DNA from: Flavobacteriaceae bacterium
GTDB lineage: Bacteria; Bacteroidota; Bacteroidia; Flavobacteriales; Flavobacteriaceae
Assembly (NCBI GenBank): GCA_947451475.1
Contig: CANFZC010000005.1
Coordinates: 1 to 64,000, forward strand
DNA: 64,000 bases
Reading direction: 5' to 3'
Part shown: positions 37,901-46,826 of the stretch, one piece after another
Layout of the letters: each line of letters starts with the position of its first letter
How positions within the stretch are numbered: the first letter of the stretch is position 1
Translations under genes and position numbers: made by a program
The notes under the pieces: generated by a model
Database searches by the model: none
What the model saw: only the letters and a program-made list of their open reading frames with translations
What the model was told of the DNA's origin: nothing

Positions 37901-37908
37901 CAAATTTA
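37901..37908 (-). promoter_or_regulatory. Putative TAnnTTTG element (TAAATTTG, minus strand) upstream of hemA
   Basis: + strand CAAATTTA = TAAATTTG on minus, 23 nt before the hemA ATG. Confidence 0.5.
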
Positions 37909-38183
37909 ACATTATATGTTCGATAAAAACAACGCTAGAAGGACTAAATGTGTCGCTCTGAGATTTTTTACTAAATAAGTGAATTTTTAGCGATGTTTGC
38001 GTCTGTTACCTCTAATTTATTGGCATTGCTTTACTTTTCTATATAGACTTGTTCTAAATAACATAACTGCATTTCTATCCGATAGAATAAAAAAAAACAT
38101 CGCTATCGGTTCTTAAAGCATAAAACATTTTCAAACTATTTTTCCCTAAATATTTGAGTAGCTTTTGTGCGCTAAAAAAGACA

Positions 38184-38225
38184 CAAAAAAGAGCATGATC
38201 AATTCTTCCAAATCTCACATGCTCT
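38184..38225 (-). terminator. Terminator of the cytochrome/NrfD operon (minus strand)
   Basis: Minus-strand AGAGCATG-(20 nt)-CATGCTCT-TTTTTG just downstream of the last gene (ends 38249). Confidence 0.65.
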
Positions 38226-38248
38226 ACAATAAAAAGACCAATTTTTAA

Positions 38249-38653
38249 TTATTTTTTTAGCGTTCTCAAATAATTAACTACCAACCAACGATCTTCATCA
38301 TTAGCAATTTTTTTCTTGAAAGATGGCATGTCCTCTCTTCCTTCTGTGATTTTATAAAACAACTCTCCATCTGTTTGTTTTTGAAAAGCGGCTGAAGTAA
38401 AATCACCCATATCTCCTTTTAATTCTGGAGCTTTCGATCCATCACCTTGCCCTTTTTTCCCGTGACAGGAAGTGCAGTTTTTAGAAAATAACGCTTTTCC
38501 TTCGGCTGCATTTTCTTTATCTGATGCATCCGTTGGATTTTTCATGCTTTTATATTTGGCAGGAACGTCCCATTTTGCTTGCACGACCATTGTAAAAGAA
38601 AACAAAGCAAAAGCTGAGATTCCCACAATTGATAAAACTTTTAAATTTTTCAT
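38249..38653 (-). CDS. Monoheme cytochrome c (class I)
   Basis: Signal peptide, 'GKALFSKNCTSCHGKKGQGDGSKAPELKGDMGDF...REDMPSFKKKI'. Confidence 0.9.
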   Translation of the reverse strand: MKNLKVLSIVGISAFALFSFTMVVQAKWDVPAKYKSMKNPTDASDKENAAEGKALFSKNCTSCHGKKGQGDGSKAPELKGDMGDFTSAAFQKQTDGELFYKITEGREDMPSFKKKIANDEDRWLVVNYLRTLKK

Positions 38654-38659
38654 ACGTAA

Positions 38660-39526
38660 TTAATTTTTGGATTTATAAATTTTAAAAAGATTGAATACTA
38701 AAAACAGAAGGATAGACCATATACTAATCAAAATAGTATTAGGAATTATCCACAGAAATAAAGGTGTTTTTGTGGGAGGAGACCACATGGTTCTTTGATT
38801 AAATGTTGACTTATCAACAATAGGAATGCCAAAATTAGTGTTTTGATTGTTTATTATAGTTCCGTAAACATCACTTTCACTTAAAACTACTTGAAAGTTT
38901 AATTTGCCTTCGACACCTGTTAAACCTGAGTCAATGGGTACTGAAATACTACCATCTTCATCGGTCTCATAACTGTCTTCTTCCCCAAGAGGCATATTGC
39001 CAAAGAGTCTTTTTAACCCCACCTCTAAACTCTCGCCAGCGATAGGACTATTATTGGCATCCGTTAATCTAGCTTTAATAGTATTTACACCATCTTCTTT
39101 TTCAATAGAAGCTTCAATATTTGCATCTTTAACTATTGCAGTTTCTTCTTTGTCTTCAAAAAACTTATTGTTTTCGACTTTAACCGAATATACTCCAGAA
39201 GACCCTATAAAGTTACTTGGAATTGAAAAAAGGGCTTTACCAATACTATTTGTCAATATTTTTCCAATTTTAACAGACTTGGTATCGTCTATAGTATCTG
39301 CTTTATAAATATTGAAATAAATATATTTACACGGCTCAAAACCTTTATCTCCTTTAAATTGTGCTGCTATTTTTAATTGAGATTGCTCTTTCATTACTTT
39401 TACGTACTGCACTGCCAAATTCATGTTTTTCTTATCTTGAGCAAATGAATTGCTGATGAAACAGCAAAACACAGCGATAGTCATCAAAAAACTTATTTTA
39501 CGACCAATTGTTGTGAAATTTATCAT
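38660..39526 (-). CDS. Secreted/membrane-anchored protein with Ig-like region and C-terminal TM helix (unknown function)
   Basis: Signal peptide, beta-rich middle, C-terminal 'FLWIIPNTILISIWSILLFLVFNLFKIYKSKN'; within the cytochrome operon. Confidence 0.72.
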   Translation of the reverse strand: MINFTTIGRKISFLMTIAVFCCFISNSFAQDKKNMNLAVQYVKVMKEQSQLKIAAQFKGDKGFEPCKYIYFNIYKADTIDDTKSVKIGKILTNSIGKALFSIPSNFIGSSGVYSVKVENNKFFEDKEETAIVKDANIEASIEKEDGVNTIKARLTDANNSPIAGESLEVGLKRLFGNMPLGEEDSYETDEDGSISVPIDSGLTGVEGKLNFQVVLSESDVYGTIINNQNTNFGIPIVDKSTFNQRTMWSPPTKTPLFLWIIPNTILISIWSILLFLVFNLFKIYKSKN

Positions 39527-40836
39527 AGCTCTTCATTTTTATGGTGTTTTAACAATCCTTTTTCTTCGGCAGTTTCATGTATTGGAATAATTGGCAAGTA
39601 CCTAAACAACAAAGTCATGATTAATAACGCTGAGGCTAATGTTCCAAAGGTAATCGTCCATTCTAAAGCAGAAGGGAAATAACTATGCCATGATTTTGGC
39701 ACTCCTTGAAAAGGTAAAAAAGGATGTAACAAGGTGGGAGTAACTATAAGATATCTTTTCCACCAAGCTCCTAAAACCACCAATATTCCAACTATAAATA
39801 ATGGCAAAGGCTTTCTTCCTTTTTTAAACAATAATATTAATATCGGCACTATCAATCCTCCAACAATTACGGTCCAAAATAATGGTGCATAATCCCCTGC
39901 AAATAATTCATACAAATGATCAGATTCTTCCTCTGTAGTTTTGTAAGCAGGAACTAAGTATTCATTTATATTAAAATACAAGTAAACCAAACAAAGTAAC
40001 ACTAATAATTTACCCATTTTATCGAAATGAAAATCAGTAATATAGTGTTCTAAATTATAGATGCTTCTCAATACATACATTATTACGACTACAGAACCTG
40101 CGCCCGCAACAAAAGCCCCTGCTATAAAATAAGGTCCAAAATTAGAACTATCCCATCCAGGTCGATAAGTTGTTGCAAATAACCACGCTGTAACCGTATG
40201 TATACCAAAAGCTACTGGGATAATCAAAATAGAAAGTATACTTATTGATTTATTGTAAAGACCTTCTTGGTATTTACTACCCGTCCAATTCAAAGATAGC
40301 GCTGCATAGATTTTACTCAGCTTTGGCTTATCTTCAAAATGCTTTTTCAAAATCGCAAAATCGGGCAACAATGGAAAAAACAATAACATCAAACTAATAA
40401 AAAGGTATGTTGAGATAACCAATACATCCCAAATAATAGGTGATTGTAACCTTCCGTGCAAAAAGATATTATAAATTCTTTCAGGTCGCCCCATGTCAAT
40501 AATAATGGTTAAACCAGCCATAATAATTGCCGCTACAGCTATTACTTCAGAAATTCTAGTTAATGGCGTACTCCACTTAGCCCCTGATAATCTCAAAATG
40601 GCCGTTACTAGAGACCCAACTAAACTGATCGCAACAAAGAACACAAAGTTAGAAATGTAAACACCCCAAAGAACATAGTCATTTAAATGTGTAATAGACA
40701 ACCCTTTTCTGATTTGTTGATAATAGGCAATTAATGCTGCAAAAATCACAAAGAGTAAAAACCCAACCCATATTTTACCTTTTTTTCCAAATTCCCTTGG
40801 AGCAAGGTCATGTACTAATTTTTCGTAACTTTTCAT
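39523..40836 (-). CDS. NrfD/PsrC-family polytopic quinone-interacting membrane subunit
   Basis: 437 aa polytopic, 'HLNDYVLWGVYISNFVFFVAISLVGSLVTAILRLSGAKWSTPLTRISEVIAVAAIIMAGLTIIIDMGRPERIYN' typical NrfD; overlaps the adjacent FeS gene. Confidence 0.9.
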   Translation of the reverse strand: MKSYEKLVHDLAPREFGKKGKIWVGFLLFVIFAALIAYYQQIRKGLSITHLNDYVLWGVYISNFVFFVAISLVGSLVTAILRLSGAKWSTPLTRISEVIAVAAIIMAGLTIIIDMGRPERIYNIFLHGRLQSPIIWDVLVISTYLFISLMLLFFPLLPDFAILKKHFEDKPKLSKIYAALSLNWTGSKYQEGLYNKSISILSILIIPVAFGIHTVTAWLFATTYRPGWDSSNFGPYFIAGAFVAGAGSVVVIMYVLRSIYNLEHYITDFHFDKMGKLLVLLCLVYLYFNINEYLVPAYKTTEEESDHLYELFAGDYAPLFWTVIVGGLIVPILILLFKKGRKPLPLFIVGILVVLGAWWKRYLIVTPTLLHPFLPFQGVPKSWHSYFPSALEWTITFGTLASALLIMTLLFRYLPIIPIHETAEEKGLLKHHKNEEL

Positions 40837-41774
40837 GATTTAGTCTCTTTATGAACAGATTCAAATTCGTTAAAGTTTTTCATGCCTTCTTCAAAATCAC
40901 CAATATTTTCTACCGGCGGCAAGTAATAAACACTTGGCTCAGTTCCTAATCCTTCCATCAAACGGTGTCCTGCTCTATCTTTTAAAAGTTTGCTCAATTT
41001 AAATGATTGACCACTTCCATTAGTTACGGTATCTTCGTTCGCATCGCCAAAAGCAAAAGTGTCATTCGGACAAGCTTTTACGCAGAAGGGTAATTCTCCT
41101 TTTACAATTTGGTGAGGGCAAAAATCACATTTGTCTACCGTTCCTTTGACACTTGGTGTTCCACAGTAATCAGGGGTGTATTCTTTATCTTGAATTTCTT
41201 TTGGTTGATCAGGTTCGTCCCAATTAAACACCCTAACTGAATAAGGACAAGCTGCCATACAAAAGCGACATCCTATACAACGCTCATTGTCAATAAGAAC
41301 AATACCGTCTTGTCTTTTAAAAGTCGCATCCACTGGACAGACTTTCACACAGGGAGGTTTGTCACAATGCTGACATTGCGTTGGCATAAAATAAGGAGAC
41401 GTTTTTTCAGACTCTTGCATTTTATACACTTTTAACCAAGCATTATCTCCTGTTATATAGTGTCCTTTGTTACAAGCGTTCTGACATTTTAGTGCATTTT
41501 TACATTTCGCTAAATCGACAACCATAACAAATTTCTTCCCTGGAAAACCTACTCGTGGATTATATCCCTCTGGTTTTAATGAAACTTCTTTTACTTCCGA
41601 TGCAGGAACATGAAGGATAGTTCCATCGGTAGACATTAACTCTTCAACTCCTGTTGCCGTTTTGTTAACGTCTAATGCTTTTGAAGCTAAAACCGTTCCA
41701 GCAGTGGCAAGTAAACCAAATTTAATCCCAAGTTCAAAAAATTTACGCTTGGATTCTTGATGCTCTTCTTTCAT
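40833..41774 (-). CDS. 4Fe-4S ferredoxin-type electron-transfer subunit (four clusters), exported N-terminus
   Basis: Cys clusters 'CKNALKCQNAC', 'CQHCDKPPCVKVCPVDA', 'CIGCRFCMAACPYS', 'CDFC...LPFCVKACPND'; N-terminus 'ESKRKFFELGIKFGLLATAGTVLAS' resembles a Tat signal with KR instead of RR. Confidence 0.9.
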   Translation of the reverse strand: MKEEHQESKRKFFELGIKFGLLATAGTVLASKALDVNKTATGVEELMSTDGTILHVPASEVKEVSLKPEGYNPRVGFPGKKFVMVVDLAKCKNALKCQNACNKGHYITGDNAWLKVYKMQESEKTSPYFMPTQCQHCDKPPCVKVCPVDATFKRQDGIVLIDNERCIGCRFCMAACPYSVRVFNWDEPDQPKEIQDKEYTPDYCGTPSVKGTVDKCDFCPHQIVKGELPFCVKACPNDTFAFGDANEDTVTNGSGQSFKLSKLLKDRAGHRLMEGLGTEPSVYYLPPVENIGDFEEGMKNFNEFESVHKETKS

Positions 41775-41776
41775 CG

Positions 41777-42040
41777 CTAATTATCTTTTTTCAGCCACTC
41801 TAAAAGTGACTTATTAGAAATATTTTTCTTCACAACTTTAGATTTCTCTACTACCGTTTTTTTAACTCTAACCGTAGTACCATCCTTTCTTAATAAAGTA
41901 TGGTATTCTTCATCTTCGTCATGAACTTCAGAGGTTGGTTTTCCAAACCCAAGCAAAGGAAGCAATAACCCGCTACCAAGAAGAGGCAAAAAGCCTCTTC
42001 TACTTAACCCGTTTTTTTGATTTTGACTTGAGTTTTCCAT
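41777..42040 (-). CDS. Small Tat-signal-like protein in NrfD operon
   Basis: 87 aa with 'LSRRGFLPLLGSGLLLPLLGFG' twin-arginine motif and a Lys-rich C-terminus; in operon register. Confidence 0.75.
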   Translation of the reverse strand: MENSSQNQKNGLSRRGFLPLLGSGLLLPLLGFGKPTSEVHDEDEEYHTLLRKDGTTVRVKKTVVEKSKVVKKNISNKSLLEWLKKDN

Positions 42041-42055
42041 AATTAAATTAATTTT

Positions 42056-42907
42056 TTATAGATGCCACAATCTGGTAATATTAAAACCAATAAGGTATTT
42101 ACCGTCAAAGAAATCATTTTTGTTGTTTAACATATTGTATTGTGGACTTATGCCTTTATAACTAGTTATGAACACCTGGAAAACGTGAGAACCTGTTGAA
42201 ATTTCGTATCCCAATCCCATACCTGGTTTTCTGACATCTCCTTTGTAAGTCGTAATAGGTTGATTGTAATCAAATACTACTGCTGATGTTGGTGTTACTT
42301 TTACACGTCCTCCAAATTCAATCCCAATCAAGTCACTTTTAATCGGACTCTCTACATAATTGAAGTGCGAAACACTAGGTGCAATTTGTAACGATAAATT
42401 TCTACTGAACCTTCTAGCAATAATCAATTGGTTATAGAAAGACCAACGATCTGTTGAGTGTTCAAAAACTTCTGGTGGTCTTGCATCATAAGACACATTA
42501 CCATAAAAGGTTACACTTATAGGCATTTTATTGTCTCGCGTTTGTCTCAATAGCCCAAACTTATAATTCAAGTCTTGTAGTCTATTGTCTTTTGCAGTTC
42601 CAAAACCAACACTTATTCTATCAGTAATTCCATAGTTTAAACTTAAACGTATATTGGCAGGAGCCCATAATCCAAAGAAATCATTTGATCCCGGCCCGGA
42701 ATTAACTACACCAAAGCGGTGATTCATATTGAATTCCAAGGTCCCTTTAGTTAAGAGATTACTAGATTGAGATTCAATTATTGTGTTGCTTTCGAAAGCA
42801 GCGCGTTCTAATTTAGACTTGCTTTTAGTAGCTGTACTATCCGCTTGTGCAAAAATCGCAAAGGGTAAAACAAGTGCTGTTGCTAAAAATATTTTGTGAA
42901 ATTTCAT
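42056..42907 (-). CDS. Outer-membrane beta-barrel protein, probably DUF5777-like
   Basis: Signal peptide, alternating amphipathic strands ('GTLEFNMNHRFGVV', 'IRLSLNYGITDRISVGFGTAK'); between cytochromes and FeS genes. Confidence 0.78.
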   Translation of the reverse strand: MKFHKIFLATALVLPFAIFAQADSTATKSKSKLERAAFESNTIIESQSSNLLTKGTLEFNMNHRFGVVNSGPGSNDFFGLWAPANIRLSLNYGITDRISVGFGTAKDNRLQDLNYKFGLLRQTRDNKMPISVTFYGNVSYDARPPEVFEHSTDRWSFYNQLIIARRFSRNLSLQIAPSVSHFNYVESPIKSDLIGIEFGGRVKVTPTSAVVFDYNQPITTYKGDVRKPGMGLGYEISTGSHVFQVFITSYKGISPQYNMLNNKNDFFDGKYLIGFNITRLWHL

Positions 42908-42924
42908 GGCTATTAAATTTGAAA

Positions 42925-43311
42925 TTAATTATTAAGTGCTCCATCATTAATCCATTTCTCAACAATTTTTAACTTTGTTGAACTCAATGCTCCATTAGGA
43001 GGCATTTGAGGAGCGCCATTACCTGTCATGGCTTGATACAGAATACTTCCAGAAGCATCTCCCGGAGTTACAAAGGTTTCACCATTCAATTCAGTAGTCA
43101 ATGATGTATAAGCATTAGCAGAAGTTAAATTTGGAGCTGTATTTGCAGCGCCTTTGTGACATCCAACACAGTTTCTATCAAATATTTTTTGAACGTCAGT
43201 ATGCATTGTTACAGTTGCTGGAACTGGCTCTTGAGGAAGCTCATCATAATAACATGAAGTAAACAACAATCCTGTTGAAGCAACCATTATAAATTGAACT
43301 ATTTTTTTCAT
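42925..43311 (-). CDS. Monoheme cytochrome c lipoprotein
   Basis: Lipobox 'LLFTSCYYDELPQEP', heme motif 'FDRNCVGCHKGAANTAPNL'. Confidence 0.88.
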   Translation of the reverse strand: MKKIVQFIMVASTGLLFTSCYYDELPQEPVPATVTMHTDVQKIFDRNCVGCHKGAANTAPNLTSANAYTSLTTELNGETFVTPGDASGSILYQAMTGNGAPQMPPNGALSSTKLKIVEKWINDGALNN

Positions 43312-43352
43312 CGTAGTAAATATTAAGTTTGTATTAAAATTTGTTGAAACCC

Positions 43353-44453
43353 TTATGGATTAGGCAAAGCCGCATCAAAATCAGGATACCTAGCAGTATT
43401 AGTAAATGCTTTTAATAAATTTTTCATCTCAGTTCTTGTAACAGGTGTAGCTGCCATCCAAGGAATAGTACCAAATGAACCTGAACATATTTTTAAAATC
43501 GCATCTGGTGTTCTGTATCTCATAAATGGTCCAATACCATATTTTTTAGTAGTAGTTCCTGGGATCGTACCATTAGCATTTCCTGTTGCATTTGTTTGTC
43601 CAACTCCTAATATTGGCCCTTGAGCATTAGTTGTTCCATGGCCGTCAATTCCATGACAAACAGCACATTTTGCAATGTAAAAAGCATTACCAGCTACTTC
43701 ATCTCCCTGACTTCCTCCTAGATTACTAAAAGAAGCAAAAGGTGCAGGAGTTGTTTGAATGGTAGCATAAGTACCTGATGTTGTCATGGTATACAAATCT
43801 CCATTTGGATCTGCCGCTGTAGTTTCATTATATATCGCACCTTCTTTAAGGAATTTAACTAAATCCCAGATTTTATCATCTGTTAAAATTTTACTGTAAT
43901 CAGGGTGTGTTTGACCACCTAGAGTAAGATCCAATCCATTTGCTGTTTTAGTTGGGTCAATTTGTCTTCCTCCAACATTTTTAATGGCATTAAATAGGGT
44001 TGTAATATCCCAAGATCTAACATCTCTTAAATGATTTGTAGCATAATCTGGCTGCGCAACGGCAACTTTAATCTTGTTTCCAATTCCATCGCGGCCTAAC
44101 CCATCAGTAGGGTGACAACCTGCGCAAGAATAAAAGCTTCTGTTTTTTTGACCTGTTGACCCAGTAGCAATATCTTTAACATTAATGGTAGGATCAGCCG
44201 CGTATTTAGGATTTGGCCAACCTAATAAACCTGCTAACGTGGCATCAGCGTCTATATCCGCTTGAGTAACCGCAGGCCAACCTGCATCATCATGCTCGAA
44301 ATTGGTAAACAATTTGGAACCATTTACAGCATCTGCATTTTCATAGGCAGCTTTAACATCTGCTTGAGGATCCACATAGATATCATGTTCACAGCTTTGT
44401 AACATAAAAACCGGGAATCCTATTAACAACAATAATTTGTACTTAGTTTTCAT
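43353..44453 (-). CDS. Diheme cytochrome c lipoprotein
   Basis: Lipobox 'MLQSCEHDIYVDP', two CxxCH motifs (CAGCH, CAVCH). Confidence 0.88.
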   Translation of the reverse strand: MKTKYKLLLLIGFPVFMLQSCEHDIYVDPQADVKAAYENADAVNGSKLFTNFEHDDAGWPAVTQADIDADATLAGLLGWPNPKYAADPTINVKDIATGSTGQKNRSFYSCAGCHPTDGLGRDGIGNKIKVAVAQPDYATNHLRDVRSWDITTLFNAIKNVGGRQIDPTKTANGLDLTLGGQTHPDYSKILTDDKIWDLVKFLKEGAIYNETTAADPNGDLYTMTTSGTYATIQTTPAPFASFSNLGGSQGDEVAGNAFYIAKCAVCHGIDGHGTTNAQGPILGVGQTNATGNANGTIPGTTTKKYGIGPFMRYRTPDAILKICSGSFGTIPWMAATPVTRTEMKNLLKAFTNTARYPDFDAALPNP

Positions 44454-44735
44454 AATATTAAAATTTAATTAAAAATTATAATGTAAAGTTGCTTCTTATT
44501 GTAGAGGGGTTTAATGACTTTTATCATGTTTTATAAAAAAAAATTAACAATATTTTATGATACTAAGTCTAATACTGAATTTTTATGGCCTCTAAACCGA
44601 TTCTTTGAAGCTTCATAAAAACACAGAATTAAAGTTTAAGCAGCTTTTTAATTAACTGTGTAATTGGAAATAACTAATTATCCTTATTTTTCTGCTTTTC
44701 TTTTCATTAATAGTAGCATAGCATACAAAATCTCC

Positions 44736-44743
44736 TAAATTTG
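44736..44743 (+). promoter_or_regulatory. Putative TAnnTTTG element (TAAATTTG) upstream of the AraC gene
   Basis: TAAATTTGTGC 80 nt before the ATG at 44824. Confidence 0.45.
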
Positions 44744-44823
44744 TGCTATACTGATTTTATTTATTTAAAAAAAGCTTTACCTAAATAGCATTAATTGGTT
44801 AAATTTTAACTCCAAATACAGTA

Positions 44824-45699
44824 ATGGGTGCTCAAGAAGAAATAAAAATTGAAACCGATTTTACTTTAATTCGCTTTCAAAATGATGAAAATGAAAATTT
44901 TCGAATAAAGAAACACATCCAAAAGGGTTTGATTCAATTTCATTTTGGAATTAAAGGAAAAGCTAAGTTTACATTCAATCAAGGGAACTATGCCTTAGAT
45001 TTAAAAGAAGAAAAATCGCTATTGTTTTATAATCCACAAAAAGAATTACCTCTTGACTTAGAACTTGAACCTAATTCCTGGGTGATTTCAGTGATTGTTT
45101 CTATTCAAAAATTTCATTCCTTGTTTTCTTCAGATTCAAATCACATCCCTTTTTTAAGCCCCGAAAACAACGATAAAAAATACTATAAGGAAGAAAACAT
45201 TAGCCCCTCTATGGCTATTGTATTAAGTCAAATGTTTCATTACACCCTCAATCCTTCGATCAAAAATTTATACTATAAAGGAAAAGGCTATGAATTACTA
45301 AGTTTATACTTCAACCGAAACGAAGACCCTAATGCCGAGCAATGTCCATTCTTAATCGATGAAGACAACGTAATGAAAATTAAAAAGGCCAAAGAAATAA
45401 TGATCGCCAATATGGCTGAACCACCTGGACTAGAAGAGCTTTCAGAGCAAGTAGGTTTGAGTCTAAAGAAACTAAAAATGGGATTCAAACAAATTTATGG
45501 TGATACTGTGTATGGCTTTTTATTTGATTATAAAATGGATTATGCAAGGCGATTACTAGATTCAGGGTCCTACAATGTAAACGAAGTGGGATTAAAAATT
45601 GGATATAGCACAGGAAGCCATTTTATAGCAGCCTTCAAAAAGAAATTTGCAACAACTCCAAAAAAATACTTAATGTCTATCAATCAAAATACACTTTAG
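44824..45699 (+). CDS. AraC family transcriptional regulator
   Basis: C-terminal HTH 'GLEELSEQVGLSLKKLKMGFKQIYGDTVYGFLFDYKMDYARRLLDSGSYNVNEVGLKIGYSTGSHFIAAFKKKFATTPKKY'. Confidence 0.92.
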   Translation: MGAQEEIKIETDFTLIRFQNDENENFRIKKHIQKGLIQFHFGIKGKAKFTFNQGNYALDLKEEKSLLFYNPQKELPLDLELEPNSWVISVIVSIQKFHSLFSSDSNHIPFLSPENNDKKYYKEENISPSMAIVLSQMFHYTLNPSIKNLYYKGKGYELLSLYFNRNEDPNAEQCPFLIDEDNVMKIKKAKEIMIANMAEPPGLEELSEQVGLSLKKLKMGFKQIYGDTVYGFLFDYKMDYARRLLDSGSYNVNEVGLKIGYSTGSHFIAAFKKKFATTPKKYLMSINQNTL

Positions 45700-45797
45700 C
45701 ATTTATCTTTACCTTGAGTGTGTCAAACAAAATGTTGTGGATACACAGCGTCTAAAAATAAGTTTCATTACTTTTATCAAAAAATTAAAATTGCCCA

Positions 45798-46814
45798 ATG
45801 AAAGGAGTATTATTAGTTAATCTAGGTTCGCCTGAAAGCCCAACCGCAAAAGATGTAAAACCCTATTTAGACGAGTTTTTAATGGATAAATACGTAATTG
45901 ATGTGCCATTTTTATTACGAGCTCTTTTAGTTCGTGGTATCATTTTACAAACTCGCCCTAAGAAATCTGCAGAAGCCTATGAAAAAGTATGGACGTCAGA
46001 AGGTTCTCCACTAGTAGTGATTTCTAAAAAAATGCATAATAAAGTAGCGAAACTAACCAATGTCCCCGTAGCATTAGCCATGCGCTATGGTTCGATGAGC
46101 ATTCAGAAAGGGTTACAAGAGTTAAAAGACAAAGGAGTGACTGACGTGATGCTTCTAGCATTATATCCGCAATATGCTATGGCTTCTACCACTACCATAT
46201 GGGAGCTAGCCAACGATTTGCAAAAATCACATTTCCCAGAAATGACCATTACTAAAGTTCCGGCCTTTTATAACAAGCCCGATTTCATAAAAACACTCGC
46301 TAATTCCATTAAAAAGCACTTAGCCAGTTTTGAATACGACCATTTGCTGTTTTCTTACCACGGAATACCTAAGCGTCACATCCGTAAAACAGATGTAACT
46401 AAATCGCATTGTACTATTGACAATAAATGTTGTGTAACTGATTCACCTGCACACGAATTTTGCTACCGCCACCAATGCTATGAAACCACGAGACAAGTGG
46501 TAGAATTATTAGGTATACCCGAAGGTAAATACAGCCAAACATTCCAATCTCGACTAGCTGGAGATAAATGGCTTACCCCATATACCGACGTTGAAATTAA
46601 TAAAATGCCTAGTAAAGGAATCAAAAAATTAGCCGTCGTAACCCCTGCTTTTGTTTCTGATTGCCTAGAAACCCTAGAAGAAATAGCCATGCGAGCCAAC
46701 GAAGAGTTTATTGAAAATGGCGGAAAAGAATTTTTTGCCGTTCCTTGCTTAAATGATGAAGATGAATGGTGTCAAGTTGTTGCTAATTGGGTAAATGATT
46801 GGAGTAAATCATAA
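45798..46814 (+). CDS. hemH: Ferrochelatase
   Basis: 'GVLLVNLGSPESPTAKDVKPYLDEFLMD', 'FSYHGIPKRHI', 'QSRLAGDKWLTPYTD', 'VVTPAFVSDCLETLEEI'. Confidence 0.96.
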   Translation: MKGVLLVNLGSPESPTAKDVKPYLDEFLMDKYVIDVPFLLRALLVRGIILQTRPKKSAEAYEKVWTSEGSPLVVISKKMHNKVAKLTNVPVALAMRYGSMSIQKGLQELKDKGVTDVMLLALYPQYAMASTTTIWELANDLQKSHFPEMTITKVPAFYNKPDFIKTLANSIKKHLASFEYDHLLFSYHGIPKRHIRKTDVTKSHCTIDNKCCVTDSPAHEFCYRHQCYETTRQVVELLGIPEGKYSQTFQSRLAGDKWLTPYTDVEINKMPSKGIKKLAVVTPAFVSDCLETLEEIAMRANEEFIENGGKEFFAVPCLNDEDEWCQVVANWVNDWSKS

Positions 46815-46826
46815 AACGATATCTGT

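Noticed and set aside
37171-39308. Plus-strand ORFs 37171..37509, 38472..38663 and 38997..39308
   Set aside because: Antisense to hemA, cytochrome c and the operon membrane protein; no domain match.
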